Assembly (NCBI RefSeq): GCF_009741375.1
Contig: NZ_WOWP01000053.1
Span: 1-64,000, forward strand
Source of the DNA: Flavobacterium rakeshii
Lineage (GTDB): Bacteria > Bacteroidota > Bacteroidia > Flavobacteriales > Flavobacteriaceae
Reading direction: 5' to 3'
DNA length: 64,000 nt
How positions within the stretch are numbered: position 1 is the first letter of the stretch; each line of letters opens with the position of its first letter. A program made the translations under genes and the position numbers. The notes under the pieces are model-generated. The model saw only the letters and a list, made by a program, of their open reading frames with translations, did no database searches and was not told the origin of the DNA. Of this stretch, positions 9,016 to 16,776 are shown one piece after another.

Positions 9016-9333
9016 TTAGTCTAATATACTAACAGAAAGGGGCTCCAGCCTGTTTCCTTTTTTCTCTACCTTAACTTCAACGTTACCGCCTTCGTGCAGT
9101 TCACTAAACTCAACAGCAGTACCATCTTTAGTAAGTGTTGTAGCATCGGTAAAATAAAGTTCAAGCAGTTTGTCATCTGCTGTTCTTACATAAATCTCTT
9201 TTTCATCGGCATCTACCTCTTCGGCTTTACCCTGGTAAGTTCCCGATTCTACAATGTCAGTGTCCTTGTTTTCCCCGCAGGAAACAAATAGCGACAGGCC
9301 AGCAAAAGCAAGCATTGCAATACTTTTTTTCAT
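9016..9333 (-). CDS. Small lipoprotein, unknown function
   Basis: The 105-residue product starts with a lipoprotein signal (LSLFVSCGEN, lipid cysteine about residue 19) and continues into a small acidic beta-rich domain (TYQGKAEEVDADEKEIYVRT and following) that looks like an OB- or DUF-type barrel. I do not recognise the family. It is in line with the DUF2231 gene and metal transporter, 18 bases upstream, and is probably part of that leftward operon. Confidence 0.7.
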   Translation of the reverse strand: MKKSIAMLAFAGLSLFVSCGENKDTDIVESGTYQGKAEEVDADEKEIYVRTADDKLLELYFTDATTLTKDGTAVEFSELHEGGNVEVKVEKKGNRLEPLSVSILD

Positions 9334-9445
9334 GATAATAAAATTTTAGGTTAATAATAAAAGATTACCACAAGCCGGTATGGCATATGGAAATATGATA
9401 GTATGAGTAGGTACTTACCCACTCCTTACATAAGTTAAGATGGAA

Positions 9446-9826
9446 TTATAAAGCCGGGGGCTTAATAAGCGAACTGTAATACAGGCAGGAATACAGGTTA
9501 TTTTTGTATGCCGTTACCCTGTTTACAAGAGGTTGTATATAAACCGCAGTAAGTGTTGCGGTAAGGTTTTGTGGTAAGAACACTACAGTTAACACATTAT
9601 GGGCAATGTTTTTAAACGGTAGCTGCATATCACGGTTATCATCGTTATCATTTAGGTCGGTTCCCCAGTAGTGCATGGACAGGAAGTCCATTATGCTTAT
9701 ATCATTATTCACCGATTTATGCTCCATATAATGCTGGCACAGTACAGGTAGTTTTAAAAACTCCCTTATGCTCAGGCTATTGAAGCTAATCAGCGAAATT
9801 AATATGTATACAAGCGCTTTTCTCAC
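9446..9826 (-). CDS. Hypothetical exported protein
   Basis: The 126-residue product has an N-terminal hydrophobic segment (residues about 5-18) and a conserved-looking core CQHYMEHK, DFLSMHYWG and DNDDNRDMQLPF. Proteins of this look occur beside heavy-metal efflux genes in Bacteroidota, from memory of such loci; here it lies next to a cation diffusion facilitator operon on the same strand. No enzymatic motif is seen. Confidence 0.6.
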   Translation of the reverse strand: MRKALVYILISLISFNSLSIREFLKLPVLCQHYMEHKSVNNDISIMDFLSMHYWGTDLNDNDDNRDMQLPFKNIAHNVLTVVFLPQNLTATLTAVYIQPLVNRVTAYKNNLYSCLYYSSLIKPPAL

Positions 9827-9972
9827 AGTACAAAAGTACTACACGAGGGTTAATATATAAAGCTATTAACACTTTTTAATTTAAAGATAACACCCAAAAC
9901 ACAAAAAGTAAATTTTTATTTATTTAGATTCCAGCCATTTAAAAAATAGTTTTTAAAATACCCCAAAATATG

Positions 9973-10003
9973 TTTGTTTAGTAAGAAAACAGTACTATAT
10001 TTG
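9973..10003 (+). promoter_or_regulatory. tRNA-Tyr promoter
   Basis: TTTG at 9973-9976 and TATATTTG at 9996-10003 are separated by 19 bases. This is an exact fit to the Bacteroidota TTTG-N19-TAnnTTTG promoter, about 38 bases before the mature tRNA. Confidence 0.8.
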
Positions 10004-10041
10004 CACCGCATTAAAACAATAATGCATGTCTAAAACGGCAT

Positions 10042-10122
10042 GGGGAGATACTCAAGCGGCCAACGAGGACGGACTGTAAATCCGTTGGGAAACCTTCGCA
10101 GGTTCGAATCCTGCTCTCCCCA
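10042..10122 (+). tRNA. tRNA-Tyr (anticodon GTA)
   Basis: A full cloverleaf with long variable arm can be drawn. The acceptor stem GGGGAGA pairs with TCTCCCC at 10115-10121. The anticodon stem ACGGA/TCCGT closes the loop CTGTAAA with GTA at 10076-10078. The T arm is GCAGG-TTCGAAT-CCTGC, and the discriminator base is A at 10122. CCA is not encoded. An integrase gene begins about 290 bases downstream, so the 3' end of this tRNA is the likely ICE attachment site. Confidence 0.96.
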
Positions 10123-10188
10123 CGAAATGGGTTAAAATAAGGAAAACTAAGCTTTTCCAAATTTTTTAAAAACCCGTGAAAAACGTGT

Positions 10189-10225
10189 AAAACCCTGTAA
10201 ATCCAACGATTTGCAGGGTTTTTTA
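10189..10225 (+). terminator. Terminator of tRNA-Tyr transcript
   Basis: AACCCTGTAAAT pairs with ATTTGCAGGGTT (one G-U) and is followed by a T run. A smaller hairpin GGAAAA/TTTTCC lies at 10141-10158. Confidence 0.75.
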
Positions 10226-10281
10226 TTTCCCTGCACTTCATCAGAATTTATAAAATGGCATAAAAGTTTTGTGGCAAAATC

Positions 10282-10357
10282 GTGGCACATTTACCTCTAA
10301 AAAAAATGTGCCACAGAATTACACTTAAACACCTGTATATCAACAGGTAAAACAGGT
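10282..10357. other. Candidate left attachment/recombinase-binding region of the ICE
   Basis: The bases between tRNA-Tyr and the integrase contain a perfect 11-bp inverted repeat, GTGGCACATTT (10282-10292) against AAATGTGCCAC (10304-10314). Three copies of a six-base word follow: ACCTGT (10331-10336) inverted to ACAGGT (10343-10348), then ACAGGT again (10352-10357). Such arrays beside an integrase often are arm-type sites or operators. The true crossover cannot be fixed without the other end of the element. Confidence 0.4.
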
Positions 10358-10415
10358 TAACGACTTGATTTTAAGACGCTGTATTTCTACATTTATTAAT
10401 CTAAAAAGTTGAATT

Positions 10416-11717
10416 ATGTTAGAGAACAGTTTTGGGTTGTCTTTCTTTTTGAAAACACCCCGTAATGGAGGTAATCTGAGGAATATCTACCTGAGGATTA
10501 CAGTAGATGGCGTTCCTAGGGAAACCTCTACTAAAAGAAAGTGGGAAGTAAGCCGATGGGACCAGAAAACAGAGCGGGCTATAGGAACTAAAGAAGATGC
10601 TAAGGCACTTAATTTTTTCCTGGACTCGTTGCTGATGAAAGTAAATGAGTGCAAAACCGAACTCCTCTACAGCGGCAAGCCGGTCACTTCGGAAAAGATT
10701 ATGGATTATATTTTAGGAAGGTTAAAACCAAGAGTTAAGGTCCTCGAAGAGTTCGAATCTCATAACCGGGAAATGGCTGCCCTGATAGGCAAAGGGTATG
10801 CAGAAGGTACGCTGGACCGTTTTACGATAACGATAAATCATTTAAGGGAGTTTATCAGGATAAAGTTCAACCGTCTTGATATGGAATTCGCTGATCTTGA
10901 CCTTACTTTCATTAAAGATTTCGAATTTTATCTTCGGACAGTGAGAAATTGCAGTAATAATACGACCTTAAAGTATATTGCCAATTTCAAGAAAATCGTA
11001 TTGCGCGCAATAGACAAAGAAATAATACTGAAGGATCCGTTCAAGAACTTCAAAGGCCGTAAGACTAAGGTAATCAAGAAGCCATTATCAAGCCAGGAAC
11101 TGTATGAACTGGAGAACCATTACTTTACCACGGATAGGCTGAACGTTGTCCGTGACGTTTTCGTATTCCAGTGTTATACAGGATTAGCCTATATTGATGC
11201 CTATCAATTGAAGAAGACAGAGATTAAGAAAGGAATTGATGGGAAACTCTGGATTATATCCGCCAGGCAAAAAACCGGCTCAGAAACCAACGTTCCGCTT
11301 TTACCGCAAGCCTTAAAAATAATTGAAAGGTATAAGGATCATCCTCTTTGTCTTGAACGGGGCACTGTGCTGCCTGTATCATCGAATCAAAAGATGAATG
11401 AGTACCTAAAAGAGATAGCCCATTTATGCGGATTTCCCTTTACCCTTAACACGCACATGGCACGCAGGACTTTTGGCAGTACCGTTACCCTGAACAACAA
11501 TGTACCAATCCATGTGGTGAAGGAGATGTTAGGGCATGCATCAGTAAAACAGACAGAAGCCTACGCAATTACCGAACAGGCTTCAATTGGACGAGAAATG
11601 ACTATTCTGGATAAACGACTGAACAAAAAGAGCAGAAAGATATCAGAAACAGACAGAGAACTACTTACCAAACTGGAAAAGGAAATACTCAAAATAAAAG
11701 AAAAGTATAATATCTGA
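10416..11717 (+). CDS. Tyrosine-recombinase integrase of the ICE
   Basis: This 433-residue site-specific recombinase integrates and excises the element. An arm-binding N-terminal domain of the Bacteroidetes type (residues about 1-95) is followed by a SAM-like core-binding domain (about 105-205) and the catalytic domain (about 220-400). Visible catalytic parts are HMARRTFGS (His and Arg) and LGHASVKQTEAYA ending in the nucleophilic tyrosine. The first catalytic arginine usually in TGLR reads TGLAYID here, a variant common in Bacteroidetes integrases. It lies next to tRNA-Tyr and points into the element. The tail after residue 405 is lysine-rich. Confidence 0.93.
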   Translation: MLENSFGLSFFLKTPRNGGNLRNIYLRITVDGVPRETSTKRKWEVSRWDQKTERAIGTKEDAKALNFFLDSLLMKVNECKTELLYSGKPVTSEKIMDYILGRLKPRVKVLEEFESHNREMAALIGKGYAEGTLDRFTITINHLREFIRIKFNRLDMEFADLDLTFIKDFEFYLRTVRNCSNNTTLKYIANFKKIVLRAIDKEIILKDPFKNFKGRKTKVIKKPLSSQELYELENHYFTTDRLNVVRDVFVFQCYTGLAYIDAYQLKKTEIKKGIDGKLWIISARQKTGSETNVPLLPQALKIIERYKDHPLCLERGTVLPVSSNQKMNEYLKEIAHLCGFPFTLNTHMARRTFGSTVTLNNNVPIHVVKEMLGHASVKQTEAYAITEQASIGREMTILDKRLNKKSRKISETDRELLTKLEKEILKIKEKYNI

Positions 11718-11842
11718 TCCCTTTATCGTATTAAATTTCAGAGAGTTTACCCTTTAAATCGTCCTGGTAACAAAAAATAACAGACACAGATGTAGTTTGG
11801 CAATAGCCAAAAAACAAATGATATTGCTATTCCTTCTAAATA

Positions 11843-11880
11843 AAAAAACCACCTTACTTTACTGGTAAGGTGGTTTTTTT
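11843..11880. terminator. Bidirectional terminator between integrase and transfer-region genes
   Basis: AAACCACCTTAC/GTAAGGTGGTTT forms a 12-bp stem with short loop, flanked by A and T runs. The leftward gene's last six codons lie inside the stem. Confidence 0.85.
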
Positions 11881-12152
11881 ATATCTACTTCACTTTTAAC
11901 TCCCGGATGATAGGATGGTCTGTAAACGATTATTCCCCACTCCTGTAGTTCCCTGAAGTACTTATGATACGTAGGTAAGGTCCGGATATGTGCCAGAGTC
12001 ATAATTCTGCTTCTGCTGACCCTGATACCGATAAAACGTTTTTGTCTGACTGCAAGCAGAAAAAGTGCAGTCAGTAGCGCACCATGCCACACCGTTAACT
12101 TGGGGTCTTTTGCCATACTGTACTGATAATCGATAAAATCGCTAAAGGTCAT
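11859..12152 (-). CDS. Small winged-helix-like ICE protein (paralogue A)
   Basis: The 97-residue basic protein has the pattern WHGALLTALFLLAVRQ, SRSRIMTLAHI, TYHKYFRELQEWGI and VYRPS, which aligns with the gene two places upstream (12468-12755). The spacing suggests a small helix-turn-helix or winged-helix DNA-binding protein. It is the last gene of the leftward transfer region, and its stop codon lies inside the terminator stem. A regulatory or relaxosome-accessory role is an inference. Confidence 0.6.
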   Translation of the reverse strand: MTFSDFIDYQYSMAKDPKLTVWHGALLTALFLLAVRQKRFIGIRVSRSRIMTLAHIRTLPTYHKYFRELQEWGIIVYRPSYHPGVKSEVDIKKPPYQ

Positions 12153-12154
12153 GA

Positions 12155-12430
12155 TTATTCTGTTTCATCATTAAAAAGATTATCTACATCGGCTTTATTG
12201 TAGTAGTAAGAGCCTAAAACTTTCCTGAATCGTACCTTTCCCGTTATTCTAAGGTTCTGAAGTGATCCGGGTGAAATATCCAGTATTTTACGCACTATCC
12301 GTCCTTTCAGCCAGTGTAAAGTAACCCCCTTTTCTTCCTTTACTTTTTCTTGCTCTATCATTATACGTATCTTTCCCAAAAGAAAATCTCCAAACTGGTG
12401 CAGGTCATTCTTAGTAAGCTTTTCTCCCAT
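12155..12430 (-). CDS. Helix-turn-helix protein, excisionase-like
   Basis: This 91-residue protein carries a MerR/HTH_17-like DNA-binding region near the C-terminus: VRKILDISPGSLQNLRITGKVRFRK then LGSYYYNKADVDNLF is the usual excisionase/HTH_17 layout in which a helix pair reads DNA and a YY-type strand follows. Such proteins beside a tyrosine integrase typically steer excision of Bacteroidetes mobile elements. The stop is 2 bases from the start of the next leftward gene, indicating tight coupling. Confidence 0.65.
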   Translation of the reverse strand: MGEKLTKNDLHQFGDFLLGKIRIMIEQEKVKEEKGVTLHWLKGRIVRKILDISPGSLQNLRITGKVRFRKVLGSYYYNKADVDNLFNDETE

Positions 12431-12467
12431 ATAAATTCCATAATTAAATTATTCTGCTATGTCATCC

Positions 12468-12755
12468 TCACTCTATAAAAAAGATGGTACTGGGTCTTGT
12501 TTTCTTTTTTGAAGGCGTATACTGAAGGTATCCGTATGCATCAAGATCTTTAAGGCAACGGCAATAGGTCTTCAATGCTGAAATTTTGGCCAGAGGCATA
12601 ATCTGCCTGCTATAGGCAGCAATAGGATTAACAAAATCCTTTTGCTGCCGGTAGTATAACAGGGCTGCAAATATCCCGATGTGGGTGCTGCTGATACGGC
12701 CGTCATCCCGAATCCGCTCAAAAAAAACCATCAGAGGATGTAACTGATTCATCAC
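12468..12755 (-). CDS. Small winged-helix-like ICE protein (paralogue B)
   Basis: The 95-residue protein shares the pattern of the 11859-12152 product: HIGIFAALLYYRQQ, YSRQIMPLAKI, TYCRCLKDLDAYGY and QYTPS. The two look like diverged duplicates bracketing the excisionase-like gene. No catalytic residues are seen. The start codon overlaps the stop of the upstream gene by one base, implying translational coupling. Confidence 0.6.
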   Translation of the reverse strand: MMNQLHPLMVFFERIRDDGRISSTHIGIFAALLYYRQQKDFVNPIAAYSRQIMPLAKISALKTYCRCLKDLDAYGYLQYTPSKKKTRPSTIFFIE

Positions 12756-13546
12756 TATAGTTTTGTGGTTTTACGACGCTGTTTCTTTTGCGGTTTTGCA
12801 TCATCACTTTTCGATGTCGAATTTTTCTTACTTTTTGTGCTTTTTCTGTCATGACCTTTTTGTTGTGACTGTTCCTGCTGCTGACTTTTACGGTTATCTA
12901 GCCTGTTTCGGTTACTGTCGAAAACAGTAATAGTTTTAAATTGCGGATTGGCTTCGATATACTGTCTGACATCGGTTCCTTCCTTTTGAAAGGTTACCGA
13001 TTGTTGGTTTCCTTTCTTCAGCGAGTTGATTAGGTCTTCTTTATGGGACTCATTCTGTAGCTCTTTTATCGGTAGCCTGGAAAGGGCAGCCTCAAGATCA
13101 TATCCGTAATTCTCATGATAGTGGTTCAGTTTGAAGTTGCCGTTAGGGTCGGTATCTTTAAAATCGAGTTGCACCCAGCTATTATAGACTTCACCTTCCC
13201 TACTGGTAAGATTCTTGTTTACGGCCCTACCCTCCATAAGATTATAGGCCTCCTTCAGGGTAATATTATTGCCTTTATTGATATAAAAGGTTTGTTCGAG
13301 CGCTTCTTTTGTTCCCTCTTTCTCCAGCTTTACACCGTAAGAATTAAAAAAATAAAGATCGGTCTGTTCAGACTTTTTAAAATGAAGTTCAGCACTTACA
13401 TGATCATTGCCATAAAACGTATCGTGTTTAAGACTAAAAGCTGCCTGAAGCTGCTCCATATTATTTTTCAGTTCTCCTTCCATAGCTTCCCCAAAACCGG
13501 TATACTTTAACTGGTCTTTCAGGTACTCAAAATTTTTATCATTCAT
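12755..13546 (-). CDS. ICE accessory protein with basic tail, unknown function
   Basis: The 263-residue product has an N-terminal domain opening NFEYLKDQLKYTGFGE and a repeated alpha-beta unit (around YLFFNSYGV-like and AYNLMEGRAVNK), resembling the DUF3945/DUF4099-type proteins found in Bacteroidetes conjugative elements. The last 60 residues are a low-complexity Lys/Gln/Ser tail ending QKKQRRKTTKL, suited to nucleic-acid binding. It follows the TraN gene in the leftward operon. Function is unknown; the family match is from memory. Confidence 0.55.
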   Translation of the reverse strand: MNDKNFEYLKDQLKYTGFGEAMEGELKNNMEQLQAAFSLKHDTFYGNDHVSAELHFKKSEQTDLYFFNSYGVKLEKEGTKEALEQTFYINKGNNITLKEAYNLMEGRAVNKNLTSREGEVYNSWVQLDFKDTDPNGNFKLNHYHENYGYDLEAALSRLPIKELQNESHKEDLINSLKKGNQQSVTFQKEGTDVRQYIEANPQFKTITVFDSNRNRLDNRKSQQQEQSQQKGHDRKSTKSKKNSTSKSDDAKPQKKQRRKTTKL

Positions 13547-13563
13547 AATATAATCGTTTAAGG

Positions 13564-14394
13564 TTATTCTGAAAACAAGGGTAAAGTGAGTACTGCGGCA
13601 GTTTTAGTGTTACGCAGTTTGAGTTGCAGGTGCCTTCCTCCTGATTTTTCAACCAGTTGAATATGCAGGTTCTTGCGATCAGGAATAGTAAACTTAGGCA
13701 GTACGCAGATGAAAGTGACCTGGGAATGGGGTCGTACGTTCTGCACTTCCCTATACCAGGATAAGGGTTGGATTTCCAGATCCTGCGAGGCAGTACGTTT
13801 GGCTCTTTTCTGATCCCGGATATAGAATCGAAGCTGGTCGATATCATAACTGATCGGGGTAGAATTCTCCAAACGCATACGGTAAAATATATAATCATTT
13901 GCGGTATACATTCCGGTAACTGCCAATGCTATACCATACGCATTTTCCCCGAATTCTCGTGTATAATTACGGTCATGATAAGCAAGTTCTGAGAGATGAT
14001 CTAAAACTGCTGCATTATTGCCGTCCACAATGGTTTTGGGATACGGTTCACTGTTTTCATTACAGGAATAAGCGGTAATTTCAGGTGCTGCTTCATAACA
14101 AAGATTAAAACTGTATACCGTTCCGTCAGCTGTAATTACAGTAAGATTGGTAGCACAGTAATTTTCCTGTGCTGCTTTTATCTGTAATATATTCTCCAGT
14201 CCCTCCGGTATCTGAGCCAGGACCTCTCCGTTACCCCTATCCACACTGACTATGGGATAGGAAAACAAAAGGCTCGTGGTATAGTTGTAGGATACCGGGA
14301 GCTGCTGTCCCGTTATCGGATGGGACAGTGGCTGTGCACCGGCTAAGGATACGGCCAGCAACACCAATAAAAATAGATTTTTTTGATATTTCAT
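13564..14394 (-). CDS. traN: Conjugative transposon protein TraN
   Basis: A 276-residue periplasmic protein of the DUF4138/TraN family, thought to be an outer-membrane-associated part of the Bacteroidetes type IV secretion channel. I start it at MKYQKNLFLLVLLA, which gives a clean signal peptide ending SLAGAQ and begins 4 bases after the stop of traM. A longer reading to 14436 would overlap traM. The sequence after the signal (SYNYTTSLLFSYPIVSVDRG) matches the family opening, and the last third is beta-rich. It is the last structural transfer gene before the small regulators. Confidence 0.85.
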   Translation of the reverse strand: MKYQKNLFLLVLLAVSLAGAQPLSHPITGQQLPVSYNYTTSLLFSYPIVSVDRGNGEVLAQIPEGLENILQIKAAQENYCATNLTVITADGTVYSFNLCYEAAPEITAYSCNENSEPYPKTIVDGNNAAVLDHLSELAYHDRNYTREFGENAYGIALAVTGMYTANDYIFYRMRLENSTPISYDIDQLRFYIRDQKRAKRTASQDLEIQPLSWYREVQNVRPHSQVTFICVLPKFTIPDRKNLHIQLVEKSGGRHLQLKLRNTKTAAVLTLPLFSE

Positions 14395-14398
14395 ATAA

Positions 14399-15676
14399 CT
14401 ATCGGATAATAGGTTCATCTTGTTGTTTTTCATCAATTAATAAAATCTGGTAACCTGCCTTCAGGCTGACCTTAACCTGTTTTGCCTTTTTCCTTACCAA
14501 TCCTTTAGCGGCCTCAATACCGGCACCTGCGGCCTGGGCGCTCCAGGAATCACTAAGGGTCGTAAGACCAATGTTCTGGGAAGAACGCTCAACACTGTTT
14601 TTGGCTACATCCCTTGTAATGGCACCGGGAATATAGATTCCTTTCAGTCCATCCAGGTCATACGCTTCAAGCTCCACCGGATAAATCGAATTGCCGGAGC
14701 GGATGCCCGTAACAGAGATCATCAAACGTTCCCCCTTAAGGCCGGCCAGACCATAGATAAATGTATTGGGTTCAATTGTACTACCGTTGAGATACACTTG
14801 TTGATCCAGTCGTAATTTGACGGTTGCTCCACTCACCAGCGTCTGTGCTTCAGCTATACTGGCAGTAATAGCATTAGGATAATTATCCGTCGTCTTCGAC
14901 TCTTCCAGGGAGTAGAAACGGTTTGTACCGCTACTACTTCTCTCTGTTGTATTATATGCTCTGATGATGTTGGGTGAAAGATATCCCACCTTGGATTGCT
15001 GCGGTGATGCGAATACCGAAAATACCGTGCCTCTGGACTGTTGTGAAGCTTTTCTGAGTTTCTCTTCCATTCGTTCCGGATATTGTATATCCAGTATCGT
15101 TTCCAGCATACCATTTATCTGTTCCATCTCGGGATCCCTTTCCGGGGCTTTTTCCATGGAAGTCATAAGAGCCTGCATTTGTTCCAGTTCCCTCCTCCCG
15201 TTACGCTCCTCTTCAAAAGCAGGAGCAATGCTATGTTGTTGGGTAGAATAATTGGGTTGTTCAAGTACTTTTTGAAGTGCTTCCAGTTTTTTATAGACCT
15301 TTTGTTCGTTGGGGTTATGCAGCAACTGTAATCCCTTCGGTTCACCATCGTCCCTGTAATCGGAATCCGGACTGTCCCCGGTGGGCTCTTCCGTCTGCGC
15401 AAAACGATAATTAGGATCTTTTTTTCGCCATTCTTCCGTCTTCGCCTCTTCTGCTTCTGCCCTTTCGTAATAGCGTAACTTGTTTTGCAGTTCTTTCTGC
15501 TTTTCCCCCGAAGTGGGAAGTATCAGGTTAAAACCTTCCCTTTTCCTAACCGTCTCTGAAGTACTTCCGCCACCCATTACCATAAAAAGAGCCGCAGAAA
15601 GTGGCAGGAGTATCAGGGGTAGTAACAGGAGTACTTTACGGTGTCGTTTGTTCTTTTCCTTTTTTTCTTTTTTCAT
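14399..15676 (-). CDS. traM: Conjugative transposon protein TraM
   Basis: The 425-residue protein is the VirB10-like scaffold of the Bacteroidetes transfer channel. It has a short basic cytoplasmic tail, one membrane segment (about residues 14-36), a long charged periplasmic linker and a conserved C-terminal beta domain (from about residue 265: TASIAEAQTLVSGATVKLRL, then GIRSGNSIYPVELEAYDLDG and GIYIPGAI). The start overlaps the upstream gene by 41 bases. A C-terminal KQQDEPII ends just before traN. Confidence 0.88.
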   Translation of the reverse strand: MKKEKKEKNKRHRKVLLLLPLILLPLSAALFMVMGGGSTSETVRKREGFNLILPTSGEKQKELQNKLRYYERAEAEEAKTEEWRKKDPNYRFAQTEEPTGDSPDSDYRDDGEPKGLQLLHNPNEQKVYKKLEALQKVLEQPNYSTQQHSIAPAFEEERNGRRELEQMQALMTSMEKAPERDPEMEQINGMLETILDIQYPERMEEKLRKASQQSRGTVFSVFASPQQSKVGYLSPNIIRAYNTTERSSSGTNRFYSLEESKTTDNYPNAITASIAEAQTLVSGATVKLRLDQQVYLNGSTIEPNTFIYGLAGLKGERLMISVTGIRSGNSIYPVELEAYDLDGLKGIYIPGAITRDVAKNSVERSSQNIGLTTLSDSWSAQAAGAGIEAAKGLVRKKAKQVKVSLKAGYQILLIDEKQQDEPIIR

Positions 15677-16142
15677 AGTTTTCCATTTTAGAGTACGTGT
15701 AATAATGCCTGAACATTTTAATACTATCCAAAAAGCCGGGATTTAGCCTTTGGATACTGTCGTAAAAGATCAATCCTTCTTCTGGGTATCTAAGACGTTC
15801 CAAAAAATGGTTTAAGTCCGGGATGGCATTGCTAAACGCACTGTCGGTTACCACGGGAAAGGGGTCATCGGGTAGCGGAGGTATCAATACCCGTACAGAT
15901 TCCAGTACCACAGTTGGCGGAGCATATCCCCTGATGCCTCTGTAAACGGAATACGTACATCCCAGCAGTCCTAAAACAAAAAAAGAGACCAGACTAATTC
16001 GCAATTGTACGTTGCTCATTTTGGCTGATTGCTCTTCCAACCATTCTATCCATTTGTATTTGTACTGTAGATACAAGTTATAGGCCTGTCCCTTTACGGA
16101 CTTCAGAGAAAAAATCCCTTGTATACTATTCCCTTTATTCAT
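15636..16142 (-). CDS. Transfer-operon membrane protein at the TraL position
   Basis: The 168-residue protein has one transmembrane segment near residues 47-66 (ISLVSFFVLGLLGCTYSVY) and a mostly periplasmic, acidic C-terminal half. It lies between traK and traM, where traL sits in CTnDOT-like operons, and overlaps traM by 41 bases. It is longer than the usual TraL of about 100 residues and I do not see clear homology, so the name is left open. Confidence 0.6.
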   Translation of the reverse strand: MNKGNSIQGIFSLKSVKGQAYNLYLQYKYKWIEWLEEQSAKMSNVQLRISLVSFFVLGLLGCTYSVYRGIRGYAPPTVVLESVRVLIPPLPDDPFPVVTDSAFSNAIPDLNHFLERLRYPEEGLIFYDSIQRLNPGFLDSIKMFRHYYTYSKMENYEKRKKGKEQTTP

Positions 16143-16144
16143 GA

Positions 16145-16765
16145 TTAGTTTCTGTTTTCTGTTTTCAAATCCCGGTTTTCTATGGTCTCCCAGCGTTCAA
16201 TTAAGAAACCGTGAGGATTGTTGTCACTTCGTGATACATTTCGCAGTTGTCCCTCGGTAACCAGCGAACGTGTAAGGATGCTTGTAGGACGTACAATCTC
16301 CTGCCGACCGTAGCAGCGGAAACGATACGGGTAATTATCCGTTACTACCTGAATGCTGTCAACAGTAAGCCTTTGGCTGATATTTCCCGAGATGATTCCG
16401 GCATAATATCCGTTTTCCCTCAGATCATCATAGGTCCTTTTAGCCGAACCGTCAGCCATATAGAGCGCCGAAGTAATATGATCACGGATAGCTTTGTCGT
16501 CAGGATCAAGGGTAAAAAATAACTCATGGAAGGTTCTGATATGGTCGCGCGCTTCAACCGGAATATTATCCCTGCGTTGGGACGCCTCTGCCTGCAAAAC
16601 TTTACCCCCCGAGAGAATATAGATCTTATCCTGCATCCTGTTGACTGTGCTGAAACTCTGGTATAGGACTAAAAGGCTTATCGTCGTACAGCAGGCAATA
16701 ATAACCAGCGTAAAAGTACGCACATGTCGGAAAGCCGTGTCAATATTCTTTAGTCGTTCAAACAT
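16145..16765 (-). CDS. traK: Conjugative transposon protein TraK
   Basis: A 206-residue VirB8-like inner-membrane protein. It opens MFERLKNIDTAFRHVRTF, the standard TraK start, followed by a single membrane segment (about residues 19-36) and a periplasmic domain. The stretch RTFHELFFTLDPDD with SALYMADGSAKRTYDDL is diagnostic of the family. It lies 11 bases downstream of traJ and 2 bases before the next gene, within the leftward operon. Confidence 0.9.
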   Translation of the reverse strand: MFERLKNIDTAFRHVRTFTLVIIACCTTISLLVLYQSFSTVNRMQDKIYILSGGKVLQAEASQRRDNIPVEARDHIRTFHELFFTLDPDDKAIRDHITSALYMADGSAKRTYDDLRENGYYAGIISGNISQRLTVDSIQVVTDNYPYRFRCYGRQEIVRPTSILTRSLVTEGQLRNVSRSDNNPHGFLIERWETIENRDLKTENRN

Positions 16766-16776
16766 GATTCACCGCT

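Noticed and set aside
10011..10241. Leftward frame across tRNA-Tyr encoding a peptide with GESRIRTCEGFPTDLQS
   Set aside because: It is the antisense reading of the tRNA-Tyr gene, a known artefact in protein databases.
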